A DNA stretch of 64,000 nucleotides from Paenibacillus woosongensis. Lineage in GTDB: Bacteria; Bacillota; Bacilli; Paenibacillales; Paenibacillaceae. Within the stretch, counting starts at the first letter, position 1, and each line of letters starts with the position of its first letter. The DNA is taken from contig NZ_CP126084.1 of the NCBI RefSeq assembly GCF_030122845.1, positions 1,922,001 to 1,986,000 of the forward strand, written 5' to 3'. The position numbers and the translations under genes are program-made. This document shows, piece after piece, positions 1-8,846 of the stretch. Below the pieces are notes generated by a model. That model made no database searches, was not told where the DNA came from, and saw only the letters and a list, made by a program, of their open reading frames with translations.

Positions 1-2
1 TG

Positions 3-1235
3 CCAAACAACAACAAAGATGAGGAAGAGCCCGATTATTACAAATTTCATGGGGGGCAAATTTTTAAATATAGTTATTTGACGGACAAGTCGGAACGCGA
101 CAACTTATCCGATGCGGAGCAGCAGGAGCTTGATGGCCTGCGGGAAATGATTCCAAGGCAATATCTGAATGATTTCATCGAGCGCAGAGCGGTTAACCAG
201 GGGATCAATCACTATGCATTAGAGCTGGCGCAATATGGCATTATCGATCATTTGATTATTCCGCTGGATGACAATTCCCAATACGGCTTCTCCCCGCGAG
301 AGCAGCAGATGATGATTTGCCGGACTCAGGAATTGGATATTATGGACCGCGTCATGATTTATCCAGGTGCCGATGAAATCGGGTGTACGATGCTCTCGCA
401 TATATTTTGCCAACTTAAAAACTATCAGCCCGAAATATTTGTGCGTTATTCGTCCACTCAGGGACCGTTTATTAAGCCAAAATACGAAGACCGGAGCCTA
501 AATGAGAGCATCAAATCGCATTTGACCGCTTCAGGTGCCGTGATGGCGGATCATTCCCAGGAGACGCCGTTAGTGCTGGTTGTGCATTCCCCGGCTGTCG
601 ACCAGGCGGGCATGGCGGAGCAGATCCCGTTCAAGGACAGACATCGCTCTTACTTCTCCGAAATTCATTACCGCGAGATTGTGGAGGCCATGCAAAATTA
701 TTTGCGCAAAGGGAAGCTGGTTGCCCTGGGTGATGTCGCAACCTGTAACGGCGGCGATCCGGTGTTAATAAATCTGCTGAAGCAGAGGGGACTGCTGGAT
801 CAATTGACAGCCTATGCCGGCTGGAATACTTCGGGCAACACGCTTGGCACGGTCATCGCTCATTTTATTATCATTTCTTATTATATGGAGCGTTTGGAGA
901 GCGGAAGCGGGAACAAGGCAGAGAATAGCAATGACATCCTGAAAAGTATCGTTTTGGAGAGCCGCAAATTTTACTACCATCGTCTCGTCGAGGATTTTAT
1001 TTATCAATCTTTGGTTCGTCAGGATATGTTGGAGAATGATTTGCCGGGCTTGAACGCGAGCTATTACGTGATTGAACACTGTCTGGATGAAGTGCAGGCA
1101 ATACTTGCCGCTAAAATGAACAGCGCTGTAGCGCAGTATTTGGGCGACATAAAGGAAGGCCGCATCAGGCTCGGAAATTTGCATTTTCCATGGATTCGAA
1201 TGTTTGAAATCGGATTTGAGCTGGCAATCGACTAG
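3..1235 (+). CDS. DUF4127 family protein, 5' truncated by the window edge
   Basis: The frame is open from base 3, so the gene starts upstream of the window; the in-frame TTG at 78 lies inside the coding sequence and has no ribosome-binding site. About 410 codons are visible. The protein resembles the DUF4127 family (usually around 500 residues), with conserved stretches such as PGADEIG, a GDVATCNGGDP block and AGWNTSGNTLGT. No catalytic activity is established for the family as far as I know. It has no signal peptide or membrane segment in the visible part. It ends 121 bases before the next gene, and a palindromic operator lies between them, so it probably belongs to a separate transcript. 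The operon that follows suggests, but does not show, a role in carbohydrate or amino-sugar metabolism. Confidence 0.8.
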   Translation, partial: PNNNKDEEEPDYYKFHGGQIFKYSYLTDKSERDNLSDAEQQELDGLREMIPRQYLNDFIERRAVNQGINHYALELAQYGIIDHLIIPLDDNSQYGFSPREQQMMICRTQELDIMDRVMIYPGADEIGCTMLSHIFCQLKNYQPEIFVRYSSTQGPFIKPKYEDRSLNESIKSHLTASGAVMADHSQETPLVLVVHSPAVDQAGMAEQIPFKDRHRSYFSEIHYREIVEAMQNYLRKGKLVALGDVATCNGGDPVLINLLKQRGLLDQLTAYAGWNTSGNTLGTVIAHFIIISYYMERLESGSGNKAENSNDILKSIVLESRKFYYHRLVEDFIYQSLVRQDMLENDLPGLNASYYVIEHCLDEVQAILAAKMNSAVAQYLGDIKEGRIRLGNLHFPWIRMFEIGFELAID

Positions 1236-1316
1236 TAGGACAGAATAGGCACACCGGATTTAGTCGGAGACAAACATTATAACGTTATATTTACTTTCCG
1301 GCACAGGCGTGTTAAC

Positions 1317-1336
1317 TTAAACATTATAATGTTTAA
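1317..1336 (+). promoter_or_regulatory. 20-bp perfect palindrome over a -10 box, probable GntR operator
   Basis: Bases 1317-1336 form a perfect palindrome with half-site TTAAACATTA. It contains TATAAT at 1325-1330, so a bound protein would block the promoter. A related but weaker copy lies at 1272-1289 (AAACATTAT followed by ATAACGTTAT). The natural candidate ligand is the GntR/UTRA regulator at the end of this operon (5323-6039). The pairing of site and regulator is inferred from position only. Confidence 0.6.
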
Positions 1337-1356
1337 AACGGAAATGGGTGATAGTT

Positions 1357-2478
1357 TTGAGTGATTCAAGCGATAGAATCGTGCTTCGCGATGTAAAAAG
1401 GGTGAGCGGTGAGACAATCGACATAGTCATCGAGGATGGCAGGATTGCGGAAATTACCGCCGCCGGTAAAGGAAACGGGCAATTGCTGGCCAATGTTGCG
1501 GGCGCTTATGTGTCGAGCGGCTGGATTGATATGCATGTCCATGCTTTTCCCGAGTTTGATCCCTATGGGGATGAAATCGATGAAATCGGCGTGAAGCAGG
1601 GAGTTACAACGATTGTCGATGCCGGGAGCTGTGGCGCAGATCGGATTGCCGATCTGATATCTGACAGCATAAGGGCCAAGACGAAGGTGTACGCTTTTTT
1701 GAACATTTCGCGGATCGGATTGTCTAGAATTGATGAGCTGTCCCAGCTGGAATGGATCGATAAGGAACAGGTCAAACAGGCAATAGCAGTATACGAAGAT
1801 TTCATCGTCGGACTCAAGGCGCGGATCAGCAGAAGTGTCGTCGGTGACAGCGGCTTGGAGCCGCTTCGTATAGCCCGGGAACTGTCTGACGACACGGGAC
1901 TGCCGCTTATGGTGCATATCGGTTCAGGACCTCCGGATATCCAAGAGGTAATTCCTCTTTTGCAGCGAAAAGATATCATTACGCACTATCTTAATGGGAA
2001 GACGAACAATTTATTTGATGCGGAAGGCCATCCGCTGCAAGTATTGAACGATGCGATAGCGAGGGGTGTTCATTTGGATGTTGGCCACGGGACGGCCAGC
2101 TTCTCCTTTCAGGTGGCCAAAGCGGCCAAGCGGCACGGAGTTGGGCTGCATACGATCAGCACCGACATTTACCGCGGCAACCGGCTGAACGGTCCGGTCT
2201 ACAGCATGGCTAACGTGCTGACCAAGTTTCTCAGCTTGGGTTATTCGTTAGAAGAGACGATCGATGCGGTTACCTGCCATGCGGCTGATTGGCTGGGCAA
2301 GCCGGAGCTGGGCCGGATTCAGGCGGGGGATGCCGCCAACTTGACGTTGTTTACATTGGAAGACGAACGGGTGGAACTGGTTGATTCCGAAGGAGAGCGA
2401 AGAGTCGCGAACCGACTTATTACAGCTAAAGGAGTGGTTACAGGTGGGGAATACATTGAATGCGAAGTACGGGCTTAA
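1357..2478 (+). CDS. Amidohydrolase/deacetylase family metalloenzyme
   Basis: A metal-dependent hydrolase of the amidohydrolase superfamily, like the EF_0837/AHA_3915 (COG3964) group. The HVH metal motif is near residues 60-62 (preceded by GWID), a VHIGSG block supplies a later histidine, and the C-terminus has the usual closing beta-sandwich (AGDAANLTLF). Length (373 aa) fits the family. I chose TTG 1357 because GGGTG lies 6 bases upstream and the likely transcript starts near 1337; GTG 1348 would have almost no leader. It overlaps the next gene by 35 bases. Next to DgaE and DgaF homologs, a likely role is removing an acyl group from an N-acylated amino-sugar acid before ammonia release. The substrate is inferred. 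Confidence 0.8.
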   Translation: MSDSSDRIVLRDVKRVSGETIDIVIEDGRIAEITAAGKGNGQLLANVAGAYVSSGWIDMHVHAFPEFDPYGDEIDEIGVKQGVTTIVDAGSCGADRIADLISDSIRAKTKVYAFLNISRIGLSRIDELSQLEWIDKEQVKQAIAVYEDFIVGLKARISRSVVGDSGLEPLRIARELSDDTGLPLMVHIGSGPPDIQEVIPLLQRKDIITHYLNGKTNNLFDAEGHPLQVLNDAIARGVHLDVGHGTASFSFQVAKAAKRHGVGLHTISTDIYRGNRLNGPVYSMANVLTKFLSLGYSLEETIDAVTCHAADWLGKPELGRIQAGDAANLTLFTLEDERVELVDSEGERRVANRLITAKGVVTGGEYIECEVRA

Positions 2479-3547
2479 GCGGGTTATTAATGCTAGCGGA
2501 CGGATGAGCATCCTGGGCGTGTCCGCGCCGAGCGATACGGTTATGGAGGCGATGAAGCAGGGCGGGCAAAGCTATGTCGAGATCGCCGATCTGGTGGACA
2601 AAGCAGGAGATCACATCGCGCGGATCGTTGGATCGGAAGCGGCAGTAATCGTTAACTCGGCATCCAGCGGGATTGCCCTCTCAGTAGCGGCCATAGTGAC
2701 TCAGGGCAATCACCGCCGCAGCGAGCGTCTGCATCAGGAGATCATCCCCAAAAATGAGATCATCATTTTGAAAGGGCATAATGTGCAATACGGCGCTCCT
2801 GTAGAGACGATGGTTTATTTGGGCGGCGGCAGGCTGCTGGAGGTAGGCTACGCTAATGAAGGCCGGGCCGAGCATATCGAGGATGCGATCACTGACAAGA
2901 CCGCAGCTATCCTTTACGTAAAATCACATCACGCCGTGCAAAAAAATATGATTTCGGTGGAAGAGGCCTGGGAGGTTGCCCAACGCAATGGAGTTCCGCT
3001 TATCGTGGATGCGGCGGCGGAAGGGGATCTCCAGAAATACGTAAAATGCTCTGATCTGGCGATTTACAGCGGCTCCAAAGCCATTGAGGGCCCAACATCA
3101 GGCATCGTTGCCGGTAAAAGAACCTTCATCGAGTGGGTCAAAGTTCAATTGCATGGAATTGGCCGCAGCATGAAGGTGGGCAAGGAGACGTCCTTCGGCT
3201 TGCTGCAGGCACTGGATGAATACATGGTGAAGGAAGACAAGAGCGAGCAGGAGAAGGCGCTGCTGGAAGCATTAATGCCATTAAATGATATCGCCGGAGT
3301 TCATGTATCGATTGTGCAGGATGAAGCAGGGCGGGCGATTTACCGCGGCCGGATTCAGATCGATGCGCATCAGGCTGGCATCACCGCCAAGGAAGTCGCG
3401 GAACGGCTGCAGAACGGTGAGATTGCCATATATACACGGGACTACGGCGTTCGCCAAGGGTATTTCGATATCGACCCGCGGCCGCTGCTTGGAGATGACA
3501 TTGTCGTTATCGAGGCTAAAATACGCGAATTAACAGGGGGACGTTAA
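2444..3547 (+). CDS. dgaE: D-glucosaminate-6-phosphate ammonia-lyase-like PLP enzyme (DgaE/SelA-like)
   Basis: A PLP-dependent enzyme of the SelA-like group. Known DgaE converts D-glucosaminate 6-phosphate to 2-keto-3-deoxygluconate 6-phosphate plus ammonia. The PLP lysine is residue 212 in SGSKAIEGPTSG, preceded by the DAAAE block. I chose GTG 2444 because AAAGGAG at 2428-2434 sits 9 bases upstream; TTG 2455 is an alternative and the in-frame TTG at 2381 lacks a binding site. Predicted length is 367 aa. It overlaps the 3' end of the amidohydrolase gene and is followed after one base by the DgaF-like aldolase, which would use its product. The exact substrate here could be a related amino-sugar acid. 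Confidence 0.85.
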   Translation: MGNTLNAKYGLKRVINASGRMSILGVSAPSDTVMEAMKQGGQSYVEIADLVDKAGDHIARIVGSEAAVIVNSASSGIALSVAAIVTQGNHRRSERLHQEIIPKNEIIILKGHNVQYGAPVETMVYLGGGRLLEVGYANEGRAEHIEDAITDKTAAILYVKSHHAVQKNMISVEEAWEVAQRNGVPLIVDAAAEGDLQKYVKCSDLAIYSGSKAIEGPTSGIVAGKRTFIEWVKVQLHGIGRSMKVGKETSFGLLQALDEYMVKEDKSEQEKALLEALMPLNDIAGVHVSIVQDEAGRAIYRGRIQIDAHQAGITAKEVAERLQNGEIAIYTRDYGVRQGYFDIDPRPLLGDDIVVIEAKIRELTGGR

Positions 3548-3548
3548 T

Positions 3549-4304
3549 ATGTCACAGATCGCCAAACGGTTTTACAAAGGCAGAGTCGCATTAAATGTAC
3601 TGGCCAAGGACGTGGAAAATGCCAAGGAAATATTTGAGGCTGCGGAAGGATACGTACTGGTTGGCGTCCTATCCAAGGACTATGCAACAGTGGATGCAGC
3701 CGTAGCGGCCATGAAGCAATACGGCCGGGAAATCGATGAGGCAGTTTCGATCGGGCTCGGCGCCGGTGATAACCGTCAAGCGGCAGTGGTGGCGGAAATT
3801 GCTAAACATTATCCTGGAAGCCACATCAATCAGGTATTTCCTGCTGTCGGGGCTACCCGGGCCAATCTCGGGGAGAAGGACAGCTGGATCAACAGTCTGG
3901 TATCACCAACGGGCCGGGCAGGATATGTGAATATATCAACTGGGCCGATTAGTGCGGCAGGCAGTGAACCGGCAATTGTGCCAATTCGCTCGGCGATTTC
4001 CCTCGTCCGCGATATGGGCGGCAATGCCCTGAAGTATTTCCCGATGGAGGGGCTGAGCCGTGAAGAGGAATTCCGTGCCGTAGCCAGAGGTTGTGCTGAG
4101 GAAGGTTTTGCCCTCGAACCGACGGGCGGCATCGATATGGATAATTTCGAGGCTATTCTGCGGATCGCCTTGGAAGCGGGAGTTCAGCAAGTGATCCCTC
4201 ACGTATATTCTTCAATCATTGACAAGGCATCGGGAAAAACGAATGTCCAGGATGTACGCGATTTACTCGCGATCATGAAAAGGCTGGCTGATCAGCATGG
4301 CTAA
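3549..4304 (+). CDS. dgaF: 2-dehydro-3-deoxy-phosphogluconate aldolase, DgaF-like
   Basis: A Schiff-base class I aldolase of the KDGP aldolase (DgaF) family, cleaving 2-keto-3-deoxy-6-phosphogluconate to pyruvate and glyceraldehyde 3-phosphate in the cytosol. Recognisable blocks are INQVFPAVGATRA, VNISTGPISA, the lysine region NALKYFPMEGL near residue 160, and EPTGGID. Its 251 residues match the DgaF type, which is longer than the classical KHG/KDPG aldolase. A GGGGG ribosome-binding site precedes the ATG. It lies one base after dgaE and overlaps the kinase gene by 8 bases, so translation is probably coupled. Confidence 0.9.
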   Translation: MSQIAKRFYKGRVALNVLAKDVENAKEIFEAAEGYVLVGVLSKDYATVDAAVAAMKQYGREIDEAVSIGLGAGDNRQAAVVAEIAKHYPGSHINQVFPAVGATRANLGEKDSWINSLVSPTGRAGYVNISTGPISAAGSEPAIVPIRSAISLVRDMGGNALKYFPMEGLSREEEFRAVARGCAEEGFALEPTGGIDMDNFEAILRIALEAGVQQVIPHVYSSIIDKASGKTNVQDVRDLLAIMKRLADQHG

Positions 4305-5313
4305 GCGGATAGCCGCCTTTGGCGAGGTTATGATGCGTCTGCAGGTGCCAGGGTATGATCTGCTGTCGCAGGGCAATACGCTGCACTATACGTTTTCCGG
4401 TACCGGTGTTAATGTTGTCTCGACGCTAGCTAGATTCGGACATACGGGGAGCCTAATCTCCCGCTTGCCAGCCAATTCGTTGGGCGAGGCCGCCAGAGCC
4501 TATTTGCGCAAGCTGGGAATTTCCACATCATCCATTCTAGAGGGCGGAAATTATATCGGCATGTATTTCCTGGAGAATGGATTCGGCGCCAGACCCAGCC
4601 GCGTAACCTACAGTAACCGCTTGGACAGCAGCTTTAATACAGCTCCTGAGGGTGTGTACGATTATGATAATATTGCCCGGGGAATGGATGCGATTCATTT
4701 CTGCGGGATAACGCTGGCGATGAATGATGGCGTCAGGCAGCATATGAAAGCGCTGGCTCGTGCGCTCAAGGCGCAGGGAGGCCTCGTTGTTTTCGATTGC
4801 AATTATCGGCCTTCTCTGTGGGGCGAAGGCGGATATGCCCAGGCAAAGCCGCACTATGAGGAAATGCTGCGCTTGGCAGACATCGTGATGATGAACGAAA
4901 AAGACGCCATCTGCACTTTGGGGATGAGCACACAAAAGGAGCATCGCGAAGAGCAGCTTAAGGAGCTCATCCCTTTCGTTGCCAAACAATATCAAATCCC
5001 GGTTATCGCTGGTACGCACCGCTCCATCCATGGCGACAATTCGCATTCCTTGCGCGGGTTTGTGTACAAGGATCAGAGTTTCACTTTTTCGGATATGCTG
5101 ACCTTTTCCGTCTATGATAGAATAGGAGCTGGGGATGCCTTTGCGAGCGGGATTATTCATGGCGAACTGGCGGGTTTCCTGCCAGAGAAGACGGTCGCGT
5201 TCGCGGTGGCGGCGGGCATGCTGGCGCACACGGTATCAGGCGATACCCCTATGTCAACCGAAGAGGAAATACTGCGGGCGATGACAAGGCCCGCTGGCGA
5301 TGTAGAAAGGTAG
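4297..5313 (+). CDS. PfkB-family sugar kinase, probable 2-keto-3-deoxygluconate kinase
   Basis: A ribokinase/PfkB-family carbohydrate kinase of 338 aa. It has the N-terminal FGEVMMRL strand with the early GTGVNV substrate loop, and the C-terminal GAGDAF motif with the general base at about Asp280. The closest named activity is 2-keto-3-deoxygluconate kinase, which would feed unphosphorylated KDG into the same aldolase made by the gene upstream. The ATG overlaps the 3' end of dgaF by 8 bases. The gene order means both phosphorylated and unphosphorylated keto-deoxy acids could enter this route. The specificity for KDG rather than another sugar acid is inferred. Confidence 0.85.
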   Translation: MAKRIAAFGEVMMRLQVPGYDLLSQGNTLHYTFSGTGVNVVSTLARFGHTGSLISRLPANSLGEAARAYLRKLGISTSSILEGGNYIGMYFLENGFGARPSRVTYSNRLDSSFNTAPEGVYDYDNIARGMDAIHFCGITLAMNDGVRQHMKALARALKAQGGLVVFDCNYRPSLWGEGGYAQAKPHYEEMLRLADIVMMNEKDAICTLGMSTQKEHREEQLKELIPFVAKQYQIPVIAGTHRSIHGDNSHSLRGFVYKDQSFTFSDMLTFSVYDRIGAGDAFASGIIHGELAGFLPEKTVAFAVAAGMLAHTVSGDTPMSTEEEILRAMTRPAGDVER

Positions 5314-5322
5314 TGGAAATAA

Positions 5323-6039
5323 GTGAGCTTGTCCAGAAAGGATAAACCGCTATATTTGCAAATCAGGGATATTTTGAAGGATCGGATCTTGCACGGCGTT
5401 TACCCCTTAGGCCAGAACATCCCTTCGGAGCCGCAATTGGAGCAGGAATTTTCCGTGAGCAAAATTACCGTTCGAAGTGCGATTCAAGAGCTTGTCCAGG
5501 AAGGGTATCTTGAAAAAGGCAGCGGAAAAGGAACCAAGGTCATTCGCAATAAAGCGGCTTCCAAACTGTCGAAATGGAAGCACTTCACCGAAATTTTAGT
5601 AGAGGAAGGGCATCGCATCCAAAAGCAGTGGCTTCGGGCCGAGACGGTTCAGACCGAAGCGGATGCCGAGCTGCGCCGCTTATTTGGTGAACACTGCTTC
5701 AGGCTGGAGCGGGTGTACTTTCTTGATGAAAGGCCATACGTTTACTATACGCATTATTTGGCGATGGCTATGGGCGAGCTGGAACTTGCCGATTTAAATG
5801 CCCGATCCTTGTACGAACTGCTGGAAGAGCACAATATTTCTTTGGATCGGCTGCGCGATGAGTTCTCGGTTGCCGTGCCTCCGCCGGAGGCGGAAGCGAT
5901 TCTGCAGCTTGAGGGCAAAGGGATGCCGCTGCTCAAGAGATCCCGTTATTCTTATGACGAGCACGGCAAGGTTAGGGAATACAGCATCGGATATTACAAT
6001 ACAGAGCTGCAAAATTATATCGTAAATTATGATGTGTAA
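5323..6039 (+). CDS. GntR-family transcriptional regulator with UTRA domain
   Basis: A 238-aa GntR/HutC-subfamily regulator. The N-terminal winged helix (residues about 5-72) has the typical PLYLQIRDILKDRI opening and the recognition segment EPQLEQEFSVSKITVRSAI. Residues about 90-235 form the UTRA ligand-binding domain, ending in REYSIGYYNTE. It starts at GTG 5323, 9 bases after the kinase gene, and ends the operon. Regulators of this class are usually repressors released by a sugar phosphate or related metabolite. The palindrome at 1317-1336 is its likely operator, giving self-regulation of the whole operon. Confidence 0.88.
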   Translation: MSLSRKDKPLYLQIRDILKDRILHGVYPLGQNIPSEPQLEQEFSVSKITVRSAIQELVQEGYLEKGSGKGTKVIRNKAASKLSKWKHFTEILVEEGHRIQKQWLRAETVQTEADAELRRLFGEHCFRLERVYFLDERPYVYYTHYLAMAMGELELADLNARSLYELLEEHNISLDRLRDEFSVAVPPPEAEAILQLEGKGMPLLKRSRYSYDEHGKVREYSIGYYNTELQNYIVNYDV

Positions 6040-6059
6040 TATGGTATCAGTAACTGTTG

Positions 6060-6107
6060 AAAAGGCTGTTCCCGTATGCGGTTTTCCGCTGCGGGGGCGG
6101 CTTTTTT
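6060..6107 (+). terminator. Rho-independent terminator after the GntR operon
   Basis: An imperfect GC-rich hairpin (left arm from AAAAGGCTG, right arm ending GGGGGCGGC) is followed by six T at 6102-6107, 20 bases after the GntR stop codon. It separates the amino-sugar-acid operon from the GH130 gene. Confidence 0.75.
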
Positions 6108-6245
6108 CATACCTGTGAATGCGCCGAAAATAATACCCGCATTATTCAGATGTTTTCGAAAGTTTATAGGATATTTTGTACCGAAGCACCGGTCTATAAT
6201 AGCCCTATACACAAATATAAAGGGCTTTCATAAGGAGGCAGACCG

Positions 6246-7262
6246 ATGAAAATTACAAGACATCCGGATAATCCGATTGTGGTTCCGGGAGGATATGAAT
6301 GGAGGAAGGTCACCGTATTCAATCCGGCGGTAATTATTGATAACGGTAAATTCTACATGATTGAGCGTACGGCAGGCTCGCTCACACCTTGCAAAAACTA
6401 CCTGGGGCTTCTGGAAAGCGAGGACGGCGTAAACTTTACGCATGTGAAGGACGAGCCTGTCCTTACCCCAGACATGCTGGGTTTCCCATACGGAAGCGTG
6501 CAGGATCCCCGGATCGTGAAAATAGATGATACCTTCTACATGAACTATGCACTGCGGCCTTGCGCAATGAGCTATTATCCGACAGGTGCAGGCATCCCGG
6601 AGCGTTCGATCCCTACGTATCCTGACGGCTGGGGAGAGCAGGAAGGTCATTGGCTGACCCGCTCATCGATCGTTACCTCCAAGAATCTGATTGACTGGGA
6701 GTTTCTTGCGGACACGACGCCGCTGGATATTAATGATCGGGACAATATCCTTTTCCCGGAAAAAATCAATGGCAAATACGTCCTGCTGCGCCGTCCGGAG
6801 GAATATGTGGGCGAAGCCTATGGCACCGAGAAAGCGGCCATGTGGATCACTTATTCGGAGGATCTGATTCATTGGGAGGAGCCAAAGCTGCTCGCCAAAG
6901 CGGAGAACATGGCCTGGGAGTCGAGAAAAATCGGTGGCTCCACGCCGCCAGTCAAAACCGATCGCGGTTGGCTTGTCCTCTATCACGGGGTGGATGATGA
7001 CGTCGTTTACCGGGTAGGCGCTATGCTGCTGGATCTGGACAATCCGGAGAAAATCATAGCCCGCACGAAGAATTTCATTATGGAGCCTGAAACATATTAT
7101 GAGAAATTCGGGTATCAAATTCCAAACGTTATTTTCCCGACGGGCAATGTGGTGAAAGATGGCTTGCTGTATATTTATTACGGGGTTACGGATACGGCGA
7201 TTGCGCTGGCTACGGTGCCTCTGGATGATCTGGTGGATTATATTTTAAACGAACCACAATAA
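6246..7262 (+). CDS. GH130 family beta-mannoside phosphorylase/hydrolase
   Basis: A 338-aa five-bladed beta-propeller glycosidase of family GH130. It shows the family's NPAV strand near the N-terminus, the DPRI motif in SVQDPRIVKIDD that carries the catalytic acid aspartate, and the later GGSTPPV and LYHGVD blocks. There is no signal peptide, so it acts in the cytosol on imported sugars. Most family members phosphorolyse beta-mannosides to mannose 1-phosphate; some are hydrolases, and the sequence alone does not settle which. A strong AAGGAGG lies 7 bases upstream of the ATG. It sits directly upstream of a sugar ABC transporter, which fits uptake of short mannosides. Confidence 0.88.
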   Translation: MKITRHPDNPIVVPGGYEWRKVTVFNPAVIIDNGKFYMIERTAGSLTPCKNYLGLLESEDGVNFTHVKDEPVLTPDMLGFPYGSVQDPRIVKIDDTFYMNYALRPCAMSYYPTGAGIPERSIPTYPDGWGEQEGHWLTRSSIVTSKNLIDWEFLADTTPLDINDRDNILFPEKINGKYVLLRRPEEYVGEAYGTEKAAMWITYSEDLIHWEEPKLLAKAENMAWESRKIGGSTPPVKTDRGWLVLYHGVDDDVVYRVGAMLLDLDNPEKIIARTKNFIMEPETYYEKFGYQIPNVIFPTGNVVKDGLLYIYYGVTDTAIALATVPLDDLVDYILNEPQ

Positions 7263-7315
7263 ATATCAGCTGAATATTTCGGATATAATCGAAGATTTGT
7301 GGGATACAGCCTGAA

Positions 7316-7329
7316 TGAAAACGTTTTTA
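7316..7329 (+). promoter_or_regulatory. Candidate cre (CcpA) site upstream of the ABC transporter
   Basis: TGAAAACGTTTTTA matches the catabolite-response consensus TGWNANCGNTNWCA with one mismatch. It lies 88 bases upstream of the sugar-binding-protein start, a usual place for carbon catabolite repression. CcpA itself is not in the window. Confidence 0.45.
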
Positions 7330-7416
7330 TACTAAATGTATAGCAGATGCAAATAAATAAAGTACACATCTGTTAGGCAGCACTAGTCTTTCAATCATAA
7401 GAAAAGAGGGTTGGGT

Positions 7417-8730
7417 ATGGGAAAAACAAACAAAGGCAAAAAAGCAGTGCTTCTCGGCCTGGTCGCGATGCTCGTTCTGCTAACAGCAGCGTGCGGCAAG
7501 GACAACGCAGCGGGAGAGAACAACAAAGGAGCGGCGGAAGCGGAGACAATCACCTTGACTATGATGCATCCTTGGACTTCGCCGAACGTGGACAATGAAG
7601 TCTACAAGGCCCGGATCGCCGAATTTGAGGAGCAGCATCCGAATATCAAAATCAAACAGGACGGCGTGCCGGCAGCGCAGTACAAAACCAAGCTCCGTAC
7701 GTTAGCCGCGGCTAACAATTTGGCGGATATCAACGTAGTATGGCCGGGAGCGGATCTAGACCCGCTCGTAGCAGGCAACTTGCTTGCACCAATCAATAAC
7801 ATGATGGAAAACTGGGCCTCCATTTTGCCGGACAGTGCTTTGGATGGATTCAATGTTGATGGCCAGCAGTATGCCATACCGACAAAGCAAACGTTCGTGG
7901 ACATTATCTATTACAACAAAGAAATGTTTGCACAAGTAGGCTATGATCAATTCCCAGATACCTACGACAAATTCATTGACGCGGTGAAGAAACTGAAGGA
8001 AGCGGGAATTACCCCGATTTCTCTAGGGAACAAGGAACAATGGCCGCTTCAATCCTCTTACATCTCCATCATTGGTGATCGCTATACAGGCAGTGATTTC
8101 CTGCCGGGCGTGCTGGAGAAAAAAGCGGAATTTACCGATCCTGGATTCGTAAAAGCGCTTGCGGTCATCGATGAATTGACCAAACTGGGAGCCTTCAATA
8201 CGGATGCCAACAACATGGACTCCGTACAAGGACAGGATTATTTCATCCAAGGCAAAGCGGCGATGCATATTTCGTCCTCGACAGTCGACGGAAGAGTGCG
8301 CATCAACAACGATGAAGGGGACAAATTCGGCATTGCATTGTTCCCGAGCGTAGAAGGCGGCAAGGGTGATCCGGTTAAAAGCGCCGGCGTCGTTCAATAC
8401 GGCATTGCCATCAAGAGCGGACTGGATGAGAAAAAACAGCAGGCAGCCGAAGAGTTCCTGAAGTTTTTCGTAAGTGAGGATTTGTATAAAGAATTGATCC
8501 GCAACGGAATTGTCGTTCCGGCGAAAGTAGATGTACCGGAAGATGCCAGCAAATATTTGAAAGAGATGCTGGCATTAACGGGCAACGGAACTGCTCCGGT
8601 ATTTGATAGCGTTATTCCGACACAGGTGGTCGATGTGCTGCAGAACGGATTGCAAGCGCTGACCATGGGCAGAGGAACGCCTGAAGAGCTGGCTAAAGAA
8701 GTTCAAGAAGCCTTTGACACGATGAATTAG
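7417..8730 (+). CDS. ABC sugar transporter, extracellular solute-binding lipoprotein
   Basis: A family 1 solute-binding protein (437 aa). It has a positively charged N-terminus, a hydrophobic segment, and an LTAAC lipobox with the lipidated cysteine at residue 26, so it is tethered to the outer face of the membrane. The mature part has the typical WTSPNVD, PTKQTF and AMHISSS blocks of carbohydrate-binding members. I chose ATG 7417 (AAGAGGG 6 bases upstream) over TTG 7411. It is the first gene of the transporter set and is followed by a hairpin and two permease genes. No ATPase gene is present, so a shared MsmX-type ATPase elsewhere probably powers it. Confidence 0.92.
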   Translation: MGKTNKGKKAVLLGLVAMLVLLTAACGKDNAAGENNKGAAEAETITLTMMHPWTSPNVDNEVYKARIAEFEEQHPNIKIKQDGVPAAQYKTKLRTLAAANNLADINVVWPGADLDPLVAGNLLAPINNMMENWASILPDSALDGFNVDGQQYAIPTKQTFVDIIYYNKEMFAQVGYDQFPDTYDKFIDAVKKLKEAGITPISLGNKEQWPLQSSYISIIGDRYTGSDFLPGVLEKKAEFTDPGFVKALAVIDELTKLGAFNTDANNMDSVQGQDYFIQGKAAMHISSSTVDGRVRINNDEGDKFGIALFPSVEGGKGDPVKSAGVVQYGIAIKSGLDEKKQQAAEEFLKFFVSEDLYKELIRNGIVVPAKVDVPEDASKYLKEMLALTGNGTAPVFDSVIPTQVVDVLQNGLQALTMGRGTPEELAKEVQEAFDTMN

Positions 8731-8773
8731 AAATCTATTTTATATGATTCTGTCATTCAAATCCGACGTTGTG

Positions 8774-8798
8774 AGAAAACCCGAAACCCGGGTTTTCT
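8774..8798 (+). terminator. Intra-operon hairpin between binding protein and permeases
   Basis: A perfect 10-bp stem (AGAAAACCCG / CGGGTTTTCT) with a 5-base loop lies 43 bases after the binding-protein stop. The tail has only a short T-rich stretch, so it may be a partial terminator or an RNA-stabilising hairpin. Either would give more binding protein than permease, a usual ratio in such systems. Confidence 0.55.
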
Positions 8799-8846
8799 TC
8801 ATTCATCGGGATTGAAAGCAGGATAAGAACAAAGGAGGAACCCCTG

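Noticed and set aside
6150-6165. Possible cre site in TGTTTTCGAAAG before GH130
   Set aside because: The central CG context does not fit the cre consensus; it is a simple TTTCGAAA palindrome.
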